In this document: positions 19,089 through 30,077 of the stretch, in pieces
Layout of the letters: the number at the start of each line of letters is the position of its first letter
Position numbering within the stretch: the first letter of the stretch is position 1
Assembly: GCA_009746045.1 (NCBI GenBank)
Contig: RPFO01000027.1
Span: 4,275,953-4,339,952 of the forward strand
Direction of reading: 5' to 3'
Length of the DNA: 64,000 nt
From: Mesostigma viride
Lineage: Eukaryota; Streptophyta; Mesostigmatophyceae; Mesostigmatales; Mesostigmataceae
The notes under the pieces: generated by a model
Told to the model about the DNA's origin: nothing
The model's input: only the letters and a program-made list of their open reading frames with translations
Databases searched by the model: none
Translations under genes and position numbers: made by a program

Positions 19089-19796
19089 ATGGTCACGAAG
19101 ACTGGTAAGGCGTGCTCTGCCCTCACGAGGGCGGGGACAAGATGCCGCAAGTCGTGCGTGCCCGGATACAGAGCGTGCGGCCAACACGCCAGGAACCGTC
19201 GCGCCGTGTGGAGGCACCGGGTCAGGGCAGGCGGGGTCTCCGACGACGAGGAACCATCCACCCCTGGGCGCGACCTTGCCAAATGGTCTGGTGGCGATGA
19301 TGACCTACAAAACGAGGACTTGGACTACTTGATAGACTACCAGGCGGACTTTGAAAAGACCAATTTTCGCGACTTACCAGAGGGCGCGGTGGACCACATC
19401 CTGAGATTTTTACCCGATAGCGTAAAAGCGCGTTGGGGCGAAACCAACAGACAAAACAATCGTATGGTCAACGAAATCATACATGACGATTCTAAGCGAC
19501 TGTGGACCGCGATACAGGAGGGGATCAGACAGAACACGGAGGCCATCTCGAGCATCGACAAGGCTCGAAAAGAGTTGTGGCCGGAGTATAAGGCGGCAAA
19601 ACTCAACAACGATCTTCCTCGTAAAAACGCGCTCAGTAAGGCGTTGATCGCGTTAGAGGACCAAGGGCGAGATTTGAGCACTCTGTTGGAGGCTAATGGA
19701 CTGGCGATGGAGTTTGAGAGACCGAGGTACTTGTCCTCGCAAATCCTCGCGCGCAACTCGAGAGCCCGTGCCATGGCCCCCACACGGTTTAACTAA
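19089..19796 (+). CDS. Zinc-motif plus F-box-like protein
   Basis: 235 residues, intact. The N-terminus repeats the Cys/His module of the gene at 3848: GKACSALTRAGTRCRKSCVP, then RACGQHARNRR. Residues about 93-130 (FRDLPEGAVDHILRFLPDSV, then ARWGETNRQNNRMVNEI) match the LP...I...LP pattern of an F-box, which would bind Skp1 and recruit targets to a host ubiquitin ligase. The C-terminal half is helical. F-box proteins are common host-manipulation factors in giant viruses, but the F-box call rests on pattern only. The ATG at 19089 follows a TATA-like element. Confidence 0.55.
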   Translation: MVTKTGKACSALTRAGTRCRKSCVPGYRACGQHARNRRAVWRHRVRAGGVSDDEEPSTPGRDLAKWSGGDDDLQNEDLDYLIDYQADFEKTNFRDLPEGAVDHILRFLPDSVKARWGETNRQNNRMVNEIIHDDSKRLWTAIQEGIRQNTEAISSIDKARKELWPEYKAAKLNNDLPRKNALSKALIALEDQGRDLSTLLEANGLAMEFERPRYLSSQILARNSRARAMAPTRFN

Positions 19797-19856
19797 CGCG
19801 GATAGACTCGGGTATCCTATACCGATTCTAATGTGAATGGAAGTGTATATGCGCCC

Positions 19857-20238
19857 ATGGCCTCTAAGAAGCAGGACTCCCTGCGAGCCGACAACGTGTA
19901 CGTCCAGAAGGGCATCCTGCTCAACGACTCCAACATGCTCACCCGTCTCAACCCCTTCGAGATGGGCCGGTTCTTCAAGTTCGTGTCCACCGTGAGCGAG
20001 ATGGGCCACAACATCCTTGAGTTCCAGATCCTCAACCCGCGCGGCCGCCAAGTGGAAGGCCGCCTACCAGGAGCGCAGGCAGGAGCTGCTGGACAGATAC
20101 GTCGACGTGGCCAACCAGTTCATGGACGTCGGCATCAAGCGCAAGAGGGACCTGGACGACGGGGACGACCCGCGCAAAGTCGTGCAAGACGTGATCGACG
20201 AGTGCCGCGACATCCTCAAGAAGGCCATGCGATACTAG
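19857..20238 (+). CDS. Hypothetical protein broken at about 20,040
   Basis: The first frame gives ASKKQDSLRADNVYVQKGIL and NPFEMGRFFKFVSTVSEMGH up to 20,036. The second frame gives AAKWKAAYQERRQELLDRYV and ends with IDECRDILKKAMRY at 20238. Both halves look like real protein. The break sits in GCGCGGCCGCC, not in a homopolymer, so a short deletion or insertion is more likely here than a run-length error. Two different genes fused, as at 3005, are also possible. Family not recognised. Confidence 0.5.
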
Positions 20239-20595
20239 TCGACCCTGGCCATCTGCACGCGCGCAATAAAGAGGGCAACAACGCAGGCAGAGCTCTCACT
20301 TTCCCACTTCAGGGGATGGGAACTTTTTACCTCCTAACAGCCACCCCTGAACAATAAGGCTAAGGAGAAGGAATGGGACCGGCAACAGCCGACCAGAAGA
20401 ATAAAGGGCTATCCGTGGCCCTACAATAAAGCAGTATGGTGTCCTATTCAATAATCAATCAATTAACAACATATATCCATTGCCTATTCAATTTAAATAG
20501 CAAAACAAGCAGTAAATAGGGGGTTACCTTGCGAAGCCGTAGGAGTGCCCCCAAAAGTGCCACAGCCGGCCAAGAACCCCCTATTGACGTGGAGC
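20239..20595. other. Non-coding end of the viral block
   Basis: No gene seen. The stretch becomes AT-rich towards 20,440-20,520, with a repeated CCTATTCAAT. It ends in a 51-bp exact copy of viral gene sequence just before the palindrome. Confidence 0.5.
20543..20593 (+). repeat. 51-bp exact copy of part of the Ser/Pro-rich viral gene
   Basis: Bases 20543-20593 equal 6179-6229 without mismatch by eye, and a third diverged copy lies at 6785-6833. Translated, all three give SAPKSxTAxQEPPIDV. Here the sequence is cut off after GACGTGGA and the palindrome starts three bases later. Confidence 0.85.
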
Positions 20596-21629
20596 CAACA
20601 TTATCGCAAGCCAACCCCCTTTCAGGGTCCCAAAACCACCTGGCAGGGTGCCAAAATACTAATATTCACCCCCTGAAAAGGCTTTCTCACTACCTGAGGG
20701 AGACCCAGCCAAAACCCCGGCTCAGACCCTGAGAAAACCCCCCCGCCCTGGTTATTAGCCAGGGGGTGGGGATATTTTCTCCCCCTCCCTGGTCCCCCAT
20801 ACCCGGCAGACTGCCACGTGTCACCCCTGATTGGCTGGCTACTAGGCCTGATATAACCAGGGTGGAAATAGGCTCCGCCAGGGTGCTCCAAAAGCAAAAA
20901 AGCCCCATCACCTGGTTGGTGACGGGGCCCTGTCAGATATTGACACCCGGCTGGTTTTCCCTTCAAATTTTGACAGGGTCCCTGGCCAGGAAAAAAATAT
21001 CTAAAGCTACTATAGATATATTCTAGTATATCCAAGATACTCCCGAGTACCAGGGAGTAGACTCGAATATCCCCCTGGTCCCAAGGCGGCCGGGTCCACC
21101 CCAGAGATGCGCATCTCTGGGGTGGACCCGGCCGCCTTGGGACCAGGGGGGATATTCGAGTCTACTCCCTGGTACTCGGGAGTATCTTGGATATACTAGA
21201 ATATATCTATAGTAGCTTTAGATATTTTTTTCCTGGCCAGGGACCCTGTCAAAATTTGAAGGGAAAACCAGCCGGGTGTCAATATCTGACAGGGCCCCGT
21301 CACCAACCAGGTGATGGGGCTTTTTTGCTTTTGGAGCACCCTGGCGGAGCCTATTTCCACCCTGGTTATATCAGGCCTAGTAGCCAGCCAATCAGGGGGT
21401 GACACGTGGCAGTCTGCCGGGTATGGGGGACCAGGGAGGGGGGAGAAAATATCCCCACCCCCTGGCTAATAACCAGGGCGGGGGGGGTTTTCTCAGGGTC
21501 TGAGCCGGGGTTTTGGCTGGGTCTCCCTCAGGTAGTGAGAAAGCCTTTTCAGGGGGTGAATATTAGTATTTTGGCACCCTGCCAGGTGGTTTTGGGACCC
21601 TGAAAGGGGGTTGGCTTGCGATAATGTTG
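20596..21629. repeat. Near-perfect palindrome of about 1.03 kb
   Basis: The left arm starts CAACATTATCGCAAGCC at 20596 and the right arm ends with its reverse complement at 21629. The centre is ATGC|GCAT between 21110 and 21111. The arms match along their whole length except for a few one- or two-base indels, mostly in C/G runs (near 20,740 and 21,480). No transposase frame and no target-site duplication are visible. The identical frames on both arms (DILEYIYSSFRYFF and others) are by-products of the symmetry. It could be a fold-back element or the joined inverted terminal repeat of a linear viral genome. Confidence 0.9.
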
Positions 21630-22320
21630 TTACAGTGGGGTCCACAGACTGGGCCACCAGCTCCATGTCCTCTAACCACTTGTCTTATTCCTCCTGAGAT
21701 ACTGGAGGCTTCCTGGTGTTCGCTGCCCATTCATCACCGTGAGTGCATTCATGTGCGGCCTCATGCCTGGCAGTGCCCACGTGACGCTAGCCTGCTTTGC
21801 CTGCGGTGCTGAGGCCACCCTGCCTGCCAAATCCTCGGGCAAAGTGGAAATCTGGTCATGCACATCCGGTCTCTTACCAGGCCTGTCTTCAGCAGACTGG
21901 CCTCCCTCCCCGTGTTGACCGCCAGCCAGCAGAACTGCGTCCGATGGCCATCCTGCCTGCTGCTCCCGCAGTTCCTCCCGAGCTTCATCCTTCTTGCGCT
22001 TGTTCTTCTTCCCGGAGTCGCCACTCTCGGAAGGAACAGGTCCTCGCCGGTGCCTCCTTCTCCAGCTCCTCGTCCACGCCCTTGCCCTCGGCGCCTACTG
22101 CCGCCTTCTCCTTGCTGCTGACCACCTCTTGGATACGAGGCGTTATAATGCAGTCACAACAAGCAGCAGCAAAAGACAAACTGGATCACCGTGGAGCTAT
22201 CTTTCAGCAACTCGGGCTCTCCTCCTCCGCGCCTTGATCAGGCTGGGTTGCCGCCGCAGGAGGATTGTTAAGTACATAAGGCCCCAACTTCCTGCTCAAG
22301 GGTCGCCTTCCGACAGGCGC
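21630..22320. other. Gene-poor stretch right of the palindrome
   Basis: No intact gene. Short minus-strand fragments with charged, protein-like composition (for example SSKEKAAVGAEGKGVDEELE near 22,080-22,160) suggest the decayed 3' part of the minus-strand ORF region that follows. Confidence 0.4.
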
Positions 22321-23013
22321 TCAATAGGACGCTGGGCCCAGGTAGGCGTGTAAGAGAAATCTGCACCCAACCTGCACCCAACGTGAGCCTCCCCCGTGCA
22401 AGTCGTGGTACTCCCCAAGCCCTGTGGGATCGTCCTCGTCCTCCCGGTTAAGGAGCGCTCGCTGGGAAGCAGCATACCCTTCCTCCGTGCCGGCTCCCTC
22501 CACACGCTTCATTGCCGACCGCTGCATGATGCCTGCAGGCTGGTCCACAAACTCATGGTAGATGTCCTTGTCGTCCAGCTGACGATGTGCCCCCACCAGT
22601 TCCACCGTGAGATGAATGCTCCTGGCTGTCCTCCTTCGACGAGGAGTGTTTACCAGCACACACGCGTGAAACGGCTGCAGAGTGATGACTGCGCGATCAG
22701 CGTACCCGGGCCGCGCTTGCTCCAGCTTCAGAAAAGCCAGATTCTCCGCAGCCTGAGCGAAACTAGCAGAACTGTCCCACGGACTGTCCTCCTCACGAAT
22801 CCTCGCTGCTATGATCGTCTCAGGTGTTCGATTACGTCCCTCTTCAATGTATCGCACTCCAGCGATAAAGTGATTGAGACGCCTGGTGCCGCCTACACCG
22901 CCATAATCTGCGCGATCACGTCTCAAACAGCGTCCAACGCCTGCACACTTATGTAACCTGCAAATCAGGCCACCTCGACGCTCCGGATGTACTCGATCTT
23001 CGCCTCCCGACAA
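22321..23013 (-). pseudogene. Open frame of unknown family, probably gene remnant
   Basis: The 230-codon frame has protein-like composition between about 22,390 and 22,960 (RRLNHFIAGVRYIEEGRNRT, then AENLAFLKLEQARPGYADRA, then DDKDIYHEFVDQPAGIMQRS). Its start is not defined, and the upstream frame at 22965-23252 appears to be its continuation after a frameshift. Not recognised. It could be a host gene exon or part of a mobile element. Confidence 0.4.
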
Positions 23014-23252
23014 CGCACCAGGTCCTCCACTGCGTCGCTGCTCAGCTCCCCCGGTGCCGTGGCTTCGCGAGCTCGGAGAACAGCAGGATCTGCTTCTGCC
23101 GCCTGCGAACCACCCGAGGGCATTGCTGTCCCAGCAACGTGTGAGGCAAGAACAAATGTCGAAGCGATGCAGCCTTCGGCGAACGGCGCAAAAGGAGGAT
23201 CTTCAGCGGAAGAAGCTCCAGCCCCGGCAGCTTTGGAAGCAAAGTGTGACAT
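22965..23252 (-). pseudogene. Upstream fragment of the same unknown gene
   Basis: Encodes SHFASKAAGAGASSAEDPPF and ends VRCREAKIEYIRSVEVA. It overlaps the next minus-strand frame by 49 bases in a different register. The Ala/Ser/Glu-rich composition may be a linker. Confidence 0.35.
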
Positions 23253-26200
23253 TCAAAGGAACGAATCCAATCATACGAGTCAAGGGCACACGTGCACTTG
23301 TGAGCTCCCGGTCGTTTCAGCCAGTGTAGGATGAGCCAAGGTTGCCAACAGCAGCTACATTTACCCGTGCTCCATAGCCAACCACCCAGTAGCCACTTCA
23401 CCTCGTCGGTGAGGTCCACGCTCAATGTGGGGGAAAAAGAAGGCAACGCCAACCCCCAAGCTATATGCCTCAGCTACACACCCACAGCTACACCACCACC
23501 TACGTGTCTAAGGCCAGGTGCCACATCCTAAGGACTGGTATGGTCACGCCGCCCGGCGGCAAAACTTCGGGACCTTATAACTTCCACGTCCCTCGTCAGT
23601 TTCAGGCGGTCAGCACGGCGTTGGAAAGTTCTCCTCATCCTGTATGCATTAAGCGTACTGGCAACCCAGTATGCTACATTCGGTGCATGTCAGATGGCGT
23701 ATCAAGGTTTATTGTGTTTACTTGCTTACTGAGTGGTCCTTAGCGCCTTGTCAGGTGGCAACCCATCAACTTGAGCAGTTCTTGTCACAATGACCTCTAA
23801 CCTTCAGCATCCATTGTCGCAATTGTGGAAGAGTTAATGACATGTATACATGTTTACAGTGTATATGTGCTTTGGTCAGTTTGCAGAGGTCTTTAGTAAA
23901 GAAAGAGATGATAATGTGGCCTCATGGTATGTAGCTAAAACCTCCTTGTAGCTCTTCATGGGTCTCCGTCTTGGAACAGTTGTAACCTGTTCAGTTTTTT
24001 TCAGAATGGTGTCAAACCTTGAACATAAGATGGACCAAATGTGCAGAGGATGTTTTGGCCAGTTTTTACGTGGCTTAGATGAATAAAGGGGTGTTATTGT
24101 AGTTAAATAATACTTGCTTAAACGTCCCTTAGCTTCGTCACAGGTGTCTACGTAGGAAATCCATCATATGGAGCTGCGCTTGTCAGAATGACCTGAAAAT
24201 TTGAGGTTGCATTTTCCCCCGCCTGTAATATTCGATTTAATATGGTGGAGCAAAATACAATGTGTTTATGATTTTTTTTTTTAAGCATATAAAATTGCCC
24301 TTTTGCAGGATAACCCATCAATGGTCCTGACATGGCTTTCATGTGGTCAAGATGAGGTAGAATTCCTAAAATACGGGGGAACTATATGGAAATATGCGTT
24401 TGGTGTTGTGCGGTTTGTTGGTCACAGTTGTTTCCCTACTGTCCTAGGAAACTTCGACTAAAATAGCGCTTTTTTCTATGTTTACATGGCACGCGTTACC
24501 GCTGGTGTATGGTTGGGGGTAGTACCCCCCCCAAGTGGTGGTATGAATGCCAGAGCACCATATTTAAACACCCCATTCATTATTGGATAGTTTTAAGTTG
24601 CATTAGAAGTTTACAGAACTGATAATAATATTGAATCAGTTCACCTTTTGGGGTGCTAGGCATGTCCCCTTGCTTAGTGTGGCTGCTCATGATCAGCATA
24701 TGTGCTTCCCATGCTGGTTGTCGTGTGCATTTGCCCGCGTTCCATGTCTGCATGCACATTGCTGCATCTCTGCCGCGCCTGTGCATGTTGCCTCTGCCGA
24801 AATTTGACCGCGCCCATCGCTGCAATTCACGGGGGATTGCTGTCCGGCCCAGCCATTGATCTCCATGAGGGCAGAAATGCAGCCGCAGCCAATCATGACG
24901 AGGGTCAGTGTCATTTCTCGGCCAAGCTTGATGTGCCACCAATTGTAAACCCTTCTTCTTCCTGCGACTGGGCATTTTATGACGCAATGATCATGGTTGT
25001 CAAGAAGATGTTTGGTTTTGGTCGACTTGGATGTGGACCTATGTATGCGTGCGTCCATTCGTGCTTAGTACCATTCCGGCTGTGAAAGTGGCTAGTTTGA
25101 TAGCCGGGTCCTGGGCATTAGTTTGGTTCAGCAACTGTTCCGGTCCGTTCTCCAGCTGTGCCAGCCGGTGTAATGCAGTTAGCTGCAATTTGGCGAGACT
25201 GTAGCTCGGGTACATAACGTAAGTTGAGTGGGCAGCTACTATGGACAGGTATTACGAAGCTCTTCTTCGTTCCGTTTTCTTGGCTCGTACCATTGCTGCA
25301 ATGGAAGTATGTAGCAATACGCCTGTTGCAGCTAGATGCATTCATCTAATGCAGCTTGGGTTGGCATGCGATTTGTAGAGCATGGAATGGCAGGCATTGT
25401 TTCTCGCCAGGATTACATACACATAGGCCACACAGTTTAGGACAGGCAAGGTCTTTGTATAGGGACTTGTCAGAGTTGCTTCTAGATGTGGGGAATGTGG
25501 CGCCTGGCTGAACTGTCACCCTGCTGCAAGTTGGGAAGCTTTCTAAATGCTCCACCATATGCTGATGCATGCTCACACGTTGTGGAGAATTTTTCGCACA
25601 ACTGACAGCTTTTTCGTCTTTCTCCTAAAGATCCTTCCCAGTTTCATCTGATTATGGAATGACTCAAAGAAGAGGTTCTACCATGTTATGGAAGGCACCA
25701 TGCAGTTTTGCTTCCCCCGTATGCGGCAAGGGTGGTACTCTGTTGGCGCGATACCATAGATACCTTGCTTGCATGTGTGCACACGCCTGTTTTTCTGCTT
25801 GTGGATGCTGATTCGTTCAGATCACACGAGTAACTCGACCATCAGATCTCATCTTCGACAGGGAGGTGAGTTTTCATCTCATTCCAGCTACCGAAGGGGG
25901 CCATTAACCGGGTTTTGCATGTGGGATGGCTCATGGGTGTGATATGTGTAGGCGCTCCAAGTGATCGTGCGCCATGCACATAGTCTGGGGTAATTTACGC
26001 GTAAGTACCTGTAACGTCAACAAGGGAATTATTATCACAAAACCTCACATCTCATATATACAGCATAAACGTCTGTGTAAAGTGGCTCAGCTGCAAAGAC
26101 CATATAATATATATGCAACTAATGAGATAGTTACAATACAAAGTCAACAGCTAGACAGCATTATCTACATAATAGTATAGTAGTAGTGCTGGCGGCAGTG

Positions 26201-26277
26201 GTGATGGTGGCGGCAGGGGTGGCGACGACGCGGGTGGCAACGGCAGCGGCAATGGCGGGGATAGCCAGGTCGGGGTG
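23253..26277. other. Host-like non-coding DNA
   Basis: About 3 kb with no supportable gene, RNA or repeat family that recurs elsewhere in the window. Composition is balanced, with short AT-rich tracts. Confidence 0.5.
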
Positions 26278-26413
26278 GGGCAGGGGGGGGGGAAGGGGAA
26301 GGGAAGGGGAAGGGGAAGGGGAAGGGGAAGGGGAAGGGGAAGGGGAAGGGGAAGGGGAAGGGGAAGGGGAAGGGGAAGGGGAAGGGGAAGGGGAAGGGGA
26401 AGGGGAAGGGGAA

Positions 26414-26452
<39 letters not shown>

Positions 26453-26455
26453 AGG
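26278..26455. repeat. GGGGAA microsatellite followed by a 37-base G run
   Basis: About 20 copies of GGGGAA (26,285-26,413) end in an unbroken run of about 37 G (26,415-26,451). The open frames across it on either strand encode only Gly-Glu or Pro-Ser repeats and are not genes. Confidence 0.95.
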
Positions 26456-27151
26456 GGTAACATCAGTTAAATGCTGTTGCGGTAGAACTTATACAAGGTC
26501 GAGAATATGTATGGAATGGTCATGTATGCAGGGGGAACAGGCCACCGGCCTTTCTGTGTGTGTTTAATTGTTATGACGAATGTGCGGGTGCAATGGCAGA
26601 TCGCTATACTTTTTTGGGTTGATGCGGAAAATTAACTTCCAAGGTTATCTGCCTTTTCCATAGAACATGGGAACCCCTTCCTAATCAAAGGCAACCGGCA
26701 GCTTTTCCCTTCAGCTTTCAACAAGGGTGCTACATGTACTCTGCTGGTGCGTCATGATGATTAATGCTGGCATGCACGCCTGCGTGACTTTGTGGAAGCT
26801 TTTTTTCTTGAGATGGGTTGTACTGTACCATGAAGATTGATATGCCACTGCATATGCGATTCGAATCCCATTCCGCGCAGCTCATTCGTGATGGCTGTGG
26901 ACTGTGATGCCAGGTTGGAGATATAAGTGTCCCAGCCATTACCTAGCGAGGACCGTTGTGTTTGCACACGGCTTTGCTCGCCTGTATTACCAGGCAATTT
27001 TGTGGTGTCACGGCTGCTATAGATAGTAGACCCCCGCGTGCAACACAGCGAGTTCTCCCGATCGTGATGCTTGGTAGTCCGTGTGCCTTGCTTATTCATG
27101 CCGCCAGACATCGAGGGTCCTTTCCAATACAGACAGACTGTACTGTCAGCT
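26456..27151. other. Non-coding stretch before the first MITE
   Basis: No gene or recurring element seen in these roughly 700 bases. They probably belong to the 5' flank or an intron of the ankyrin gene. Confidence 0.4.
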
Positions 27152-27411
27152 GGGGCCACCCGCAGTATCGCAACAAGAATCGCAAGCTCGCAACTTTCCA
27201 TGGGAGGACCCAAAACAAAAGTTGTAAACCTATTTTAGCTAGCAAAACTGGGTGTCGCGTAACTTGCCGACGTCATAGTTCCTTGTAGAAATGAGATTTT
27301 TCAAAACTGAAGATGTCACGGTGTGGCTCAACATGTCCTTCACATGAATGGAGTATTTTTAAAAAAAGTTTGGAGTGTTGCAATTCCTGTTGCAATACTG
27401 CGGGTGGCCCC
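27152..27411. mobile_element. Mariner-like MITE, copy 1
   Basis: 260 bp with inverted ends GGGGCCACCCGCAGTATCGC and its complement. The interior (CTAGCAAAACTGGGTGT) matches copy 3 in the same orientation and copy 2 inverted. It has no coding capacity and must have been moved by an unseen transposase. Confidence 0.8.
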
Positions 27412-27755
27412 ATGTTCTTAAAATGTTCGTAATTTTACATCGTGGAATACATGATGTTAAGCTTAGAATGCAATCGTTATGTTGTTACAACCAAGATATA
27501 ATTACATTTGCGGCTACATGGTCGATGGGCATTAAGTTAGCGTAAGCTGTCGCAACCATGGTAGTGCTTACTATTAATACGATGTCAAGGAAATTATTAC
27601 ATTTGTCTATGTTTCTGTGGCTATGTTCCATGGCCATTGTTCAATTATCTGACATAGTAATGGCAATGCCTTCAAAGCTCGAGCCTGTTTTTGTGGCCCT
27701 TGTTGTCTATGCATCGTGGTCACGCATTTTCTTCCTGCTACATTGCGGCTTCCAG

Positions 27756-27854
27756 GGTCGCTGGACCCCACTGCACTGCGCGGCATTTGATGGCACCCTG
27801 GATGAAGTTCAGCGTCTTGTGGCCAGCGGTGCAGACATTAACAACAAGGTTCAG
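27756..27854 (+). CDS. Ankyrin exon 1
   Basis: GRWTPLHCAAFDGTLDEVQR opens the repeat, which ends GADINNKVQ before GTCAGT. The acceptor is TTCCAG. A GT seven bases earlier (AAG|GTTCAG) would give 93 nt; the 99-nt choice agrees with all other exons. It is the least like the rest, so it may be the oldest or an edge repeat. Confidence 0.75.
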
Positions 27855-28274
27855 GTCAGTCCTATGCTCCCATCTTTGTTTGGCTGAAGGACATACATAG
27901 GCACTTGCATGTACTTGTCATGAATACTATGTAGTATGTAAGGCATATATTTCATAAATACAGTAGGCATGCATAGAAGCATGTTGGAAAATCTATATTA
28001 TATCAATGCACGCCTGAATGTCCACAGATTTCAGTCACCACTTTGATGTTACTCTCACCTGATTCCTTTCTGGGAAGGGGAGCCTGGGGATAGCTATTGC
28101 AAGTGCCTGGATCACAATTTAATGTGTGGGGAGTTGAGGGTACCTTAAACTATTGCAAATGCATTGTAAAGTTATACGGCATCCCTGTATGTAATAGTAG
28201 ACTGTGGGAAGGCTATGTTTGAACACATTCAGGTATGCTGTGCTTGGCATGGATTTGCCTAACATCTTTTCAGA

Positions 28275-29699
28275 AGGCTCCCAAGAAGACTAGTGAAACA
28301 AGCATTAGTGGAGTCCTGTGAAAGCAGCAGCAGTTGCAGTGGCCTTCCGGTTTCTCAGTCCGCACGCGGAAGCAAGAAGCCTCCAGGATGGAAGGGAGGG
28401 AAAAGAAACAGTTGTGGATCAACGCCTGCCTAGCTTGCATTGTCTGCCAACACACAAGCTGCTGCTGATCCTAAATTAATTAACACCGGCATGCGTCACG
28501 CACCGGCCTGAACAGTGCTGAAAACGCCACAAAAAATAGCTGCCTACACCCTGCCAGCGCACGCTCATCGTACCGGTAGTTGTACAGGGTACTATAACAT
28601 TGAAGCACAAATCTCTCGTCCACCCTTGTCTGAAAGATTTGGGTCAGTATATGTAAATAATAGTCAGTATAAATAGTAATTAATCACGACATACTAAAAC
28701 CACTTCAAATATTCCCAACCAGCCGACAGCTGGTGTGCTCCAACAAAATGATCTCTAACAAAATTCGTTATAACAAAATCAAGTCGCGTAGTGTTTACCT
28801 ATGATTTCTCGGACCACCCAACACAAGCAACCGACCCTACAGTGTATGAAACCGGGTCGTACAAGAAGAATTCGGGCGAGCTTGAATAGGATTAGTCACC
28901 CCATGTCGCGGACAGCCTTGCATATCGCAGTGTAGCGTGCCGACTAGTGTCGAGCCTAGCGAGCACTTGGAAGTTCGGCAAAAAGGATAAATAGGTAAAA
29001 AGAGTTTGAACAAAAGAGTAGCTATACTATCGCCAATTATGTTGCCTAGAGTGATTCAAAGTCAGCACCTTCGGACGTACATAACTACGTGTGTGTCGGT
29101 GACTGATATCTAGAGGTAATATTGGCGATATTGGGAGATGTATGGATAGATGTATGTCCGAGCAACAGTGCAAGGACTGTTGCCAAGGACATGGACAGGG
29201 GCCGGATCATCCCTATGTTTGACCCGTAGTTCGGCACACTACCATGAACTTCAGCCGTAACTTAGTGAGGGAGAATTTGGGCCACAGGAGTGGATCAGCC
29301 AGCTCAGGGGTGCTGACCTAGTGGCACTGCTTGGCATAAAGGTGTGAGAGGACGATGGCCGGGACAGTCGTCTCGCAATCCGGCTCACACAATTAGTCAA
29401 CCTGATCTACGTAAACCTATTCTGATTCATTCAACCATGTCCAGCGCATGACATTGAGTCCAACCACAATTGCAAGCATACAAGAAGGTAAATTATAATG
29501 CTCGTGGGCCTACGCTGTGATTACAGCAAGTATCCCTTACCATATTGAATATCTTACCCGGGCTCTCAGGCAGGTATCAAACCCGGGACGACAGTCCCGT
29601 AGTTAGAAGACGATCTTTCCCAACGTGCCTGGCTGATAGGCTTGGTACATTACACGCAAGCCAAGGCATAGCGGCCCTATCTTTCAAAGAAAAGCGATT
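28275..29699. repeat. LTR-like repeat, diverged copy with internal insertion
   Basis: Matches the 751-bp repeats at 49,391-51,712: CCGCACGCGGAAGCAAGAAG, then GGCCTGAACAGTGCTGAAAA, and at the far end CCAAGGCATAGCGGCCCTAT. The match is interrupted at about 28,930-29,655. It lies in ankyrin intron 1. It has no coding region, so solo LTR or other non-autonomous repeat are options. Confidence 0.65.
28930..29655 (-). mobile_element. Insertion in the LTR-like repeat, possible tRNA-derived SINE
   Basis: About 725 bp are absent from the two other copies of the host repeat. Near its right end, read on the minus strand, lies GGGACTGTCGTCCCGGGTTT followed by GATACC, resembling a tRNA anticodon-arm/T-arm with a B-box-like core. 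The left part is unassigned. A SINE in minus orientation is one reading. Confidence 0.4.
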
Positions 29700-29805
29700 G
29701 GGTTTCAGTGAAGCCAAACTTGGATTTTTGCTGCTGGGACAAGGGATTGCAATCAGAGTGTAAGTATCCGTTTGGTATAATAATAAGGCCCTTGCTTAAA
29801 CTTTG

Positions 29806-30008
29806 GTGAGCTATGCTCATTTTATCTATAACAACCCTGCATGCTGAGCTGAGAATGCAACGCCGTATAGCACAAAAGAAAAATAATTGTAAAAATTATT
29901 TTTGTTCTGGCACCCGTACCCAAGCCACCCTCTAGGGGGTGGCTGGGCAAGGTGGTTGCCATAAAAGGTGGGCTACCATTCTAGGGAAGCAGGTTGTCTC
30001 TTTTGCCT
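29806..30008 (+). repeat. A1 split direct repeat
   Basis: Shares GAGCTATGCTCATTTTATCT, GGCACCCGTACCCAAGCCAC and GGTTGCCATAAAAGGTGGGC with A2 at 35,424, and with the A1 of the second element at 59,747. Confidence 0.88.
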
Positions 30009-30077
30009 CAGAACCCTCAGCTTACCAGATGCTAAATAACAAATGCAAGGCATATCACTAACGCAGTATAACTCACC

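Noticed and set aside
17685-19217. 510-codon minus-strand frame opposite the virion-type gene
   Set aside because: Antisense shadow of a GC-rich gene; the plus strand carries the conserved giant-virus motif.
20622-21603. Identical ORFs on both arms of the palindrome
   Set aside because: They arise from the inverted symmetry, are short, and have no recognisable domain or start context.
22321-23013. Named transposase on the minus strand
   Set aside because: I looked for DDE, hAT or piggyBac signatures and saw none, so it is left as an unknown remnant.
26161-26470. Gly-Glu and Pro-Ser repeat proteins
   Set aside because: Pure translation of the GGGGAA array and poly-G.
27558-27755. Hydrophobic ORF directly upstream of ankyrin exon 1 as a signal or membrane exon
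   Set aside because: It reads through a good 3' splice site, and all other exons start exactly at the acceptor. The open frame is probably intron sequence.
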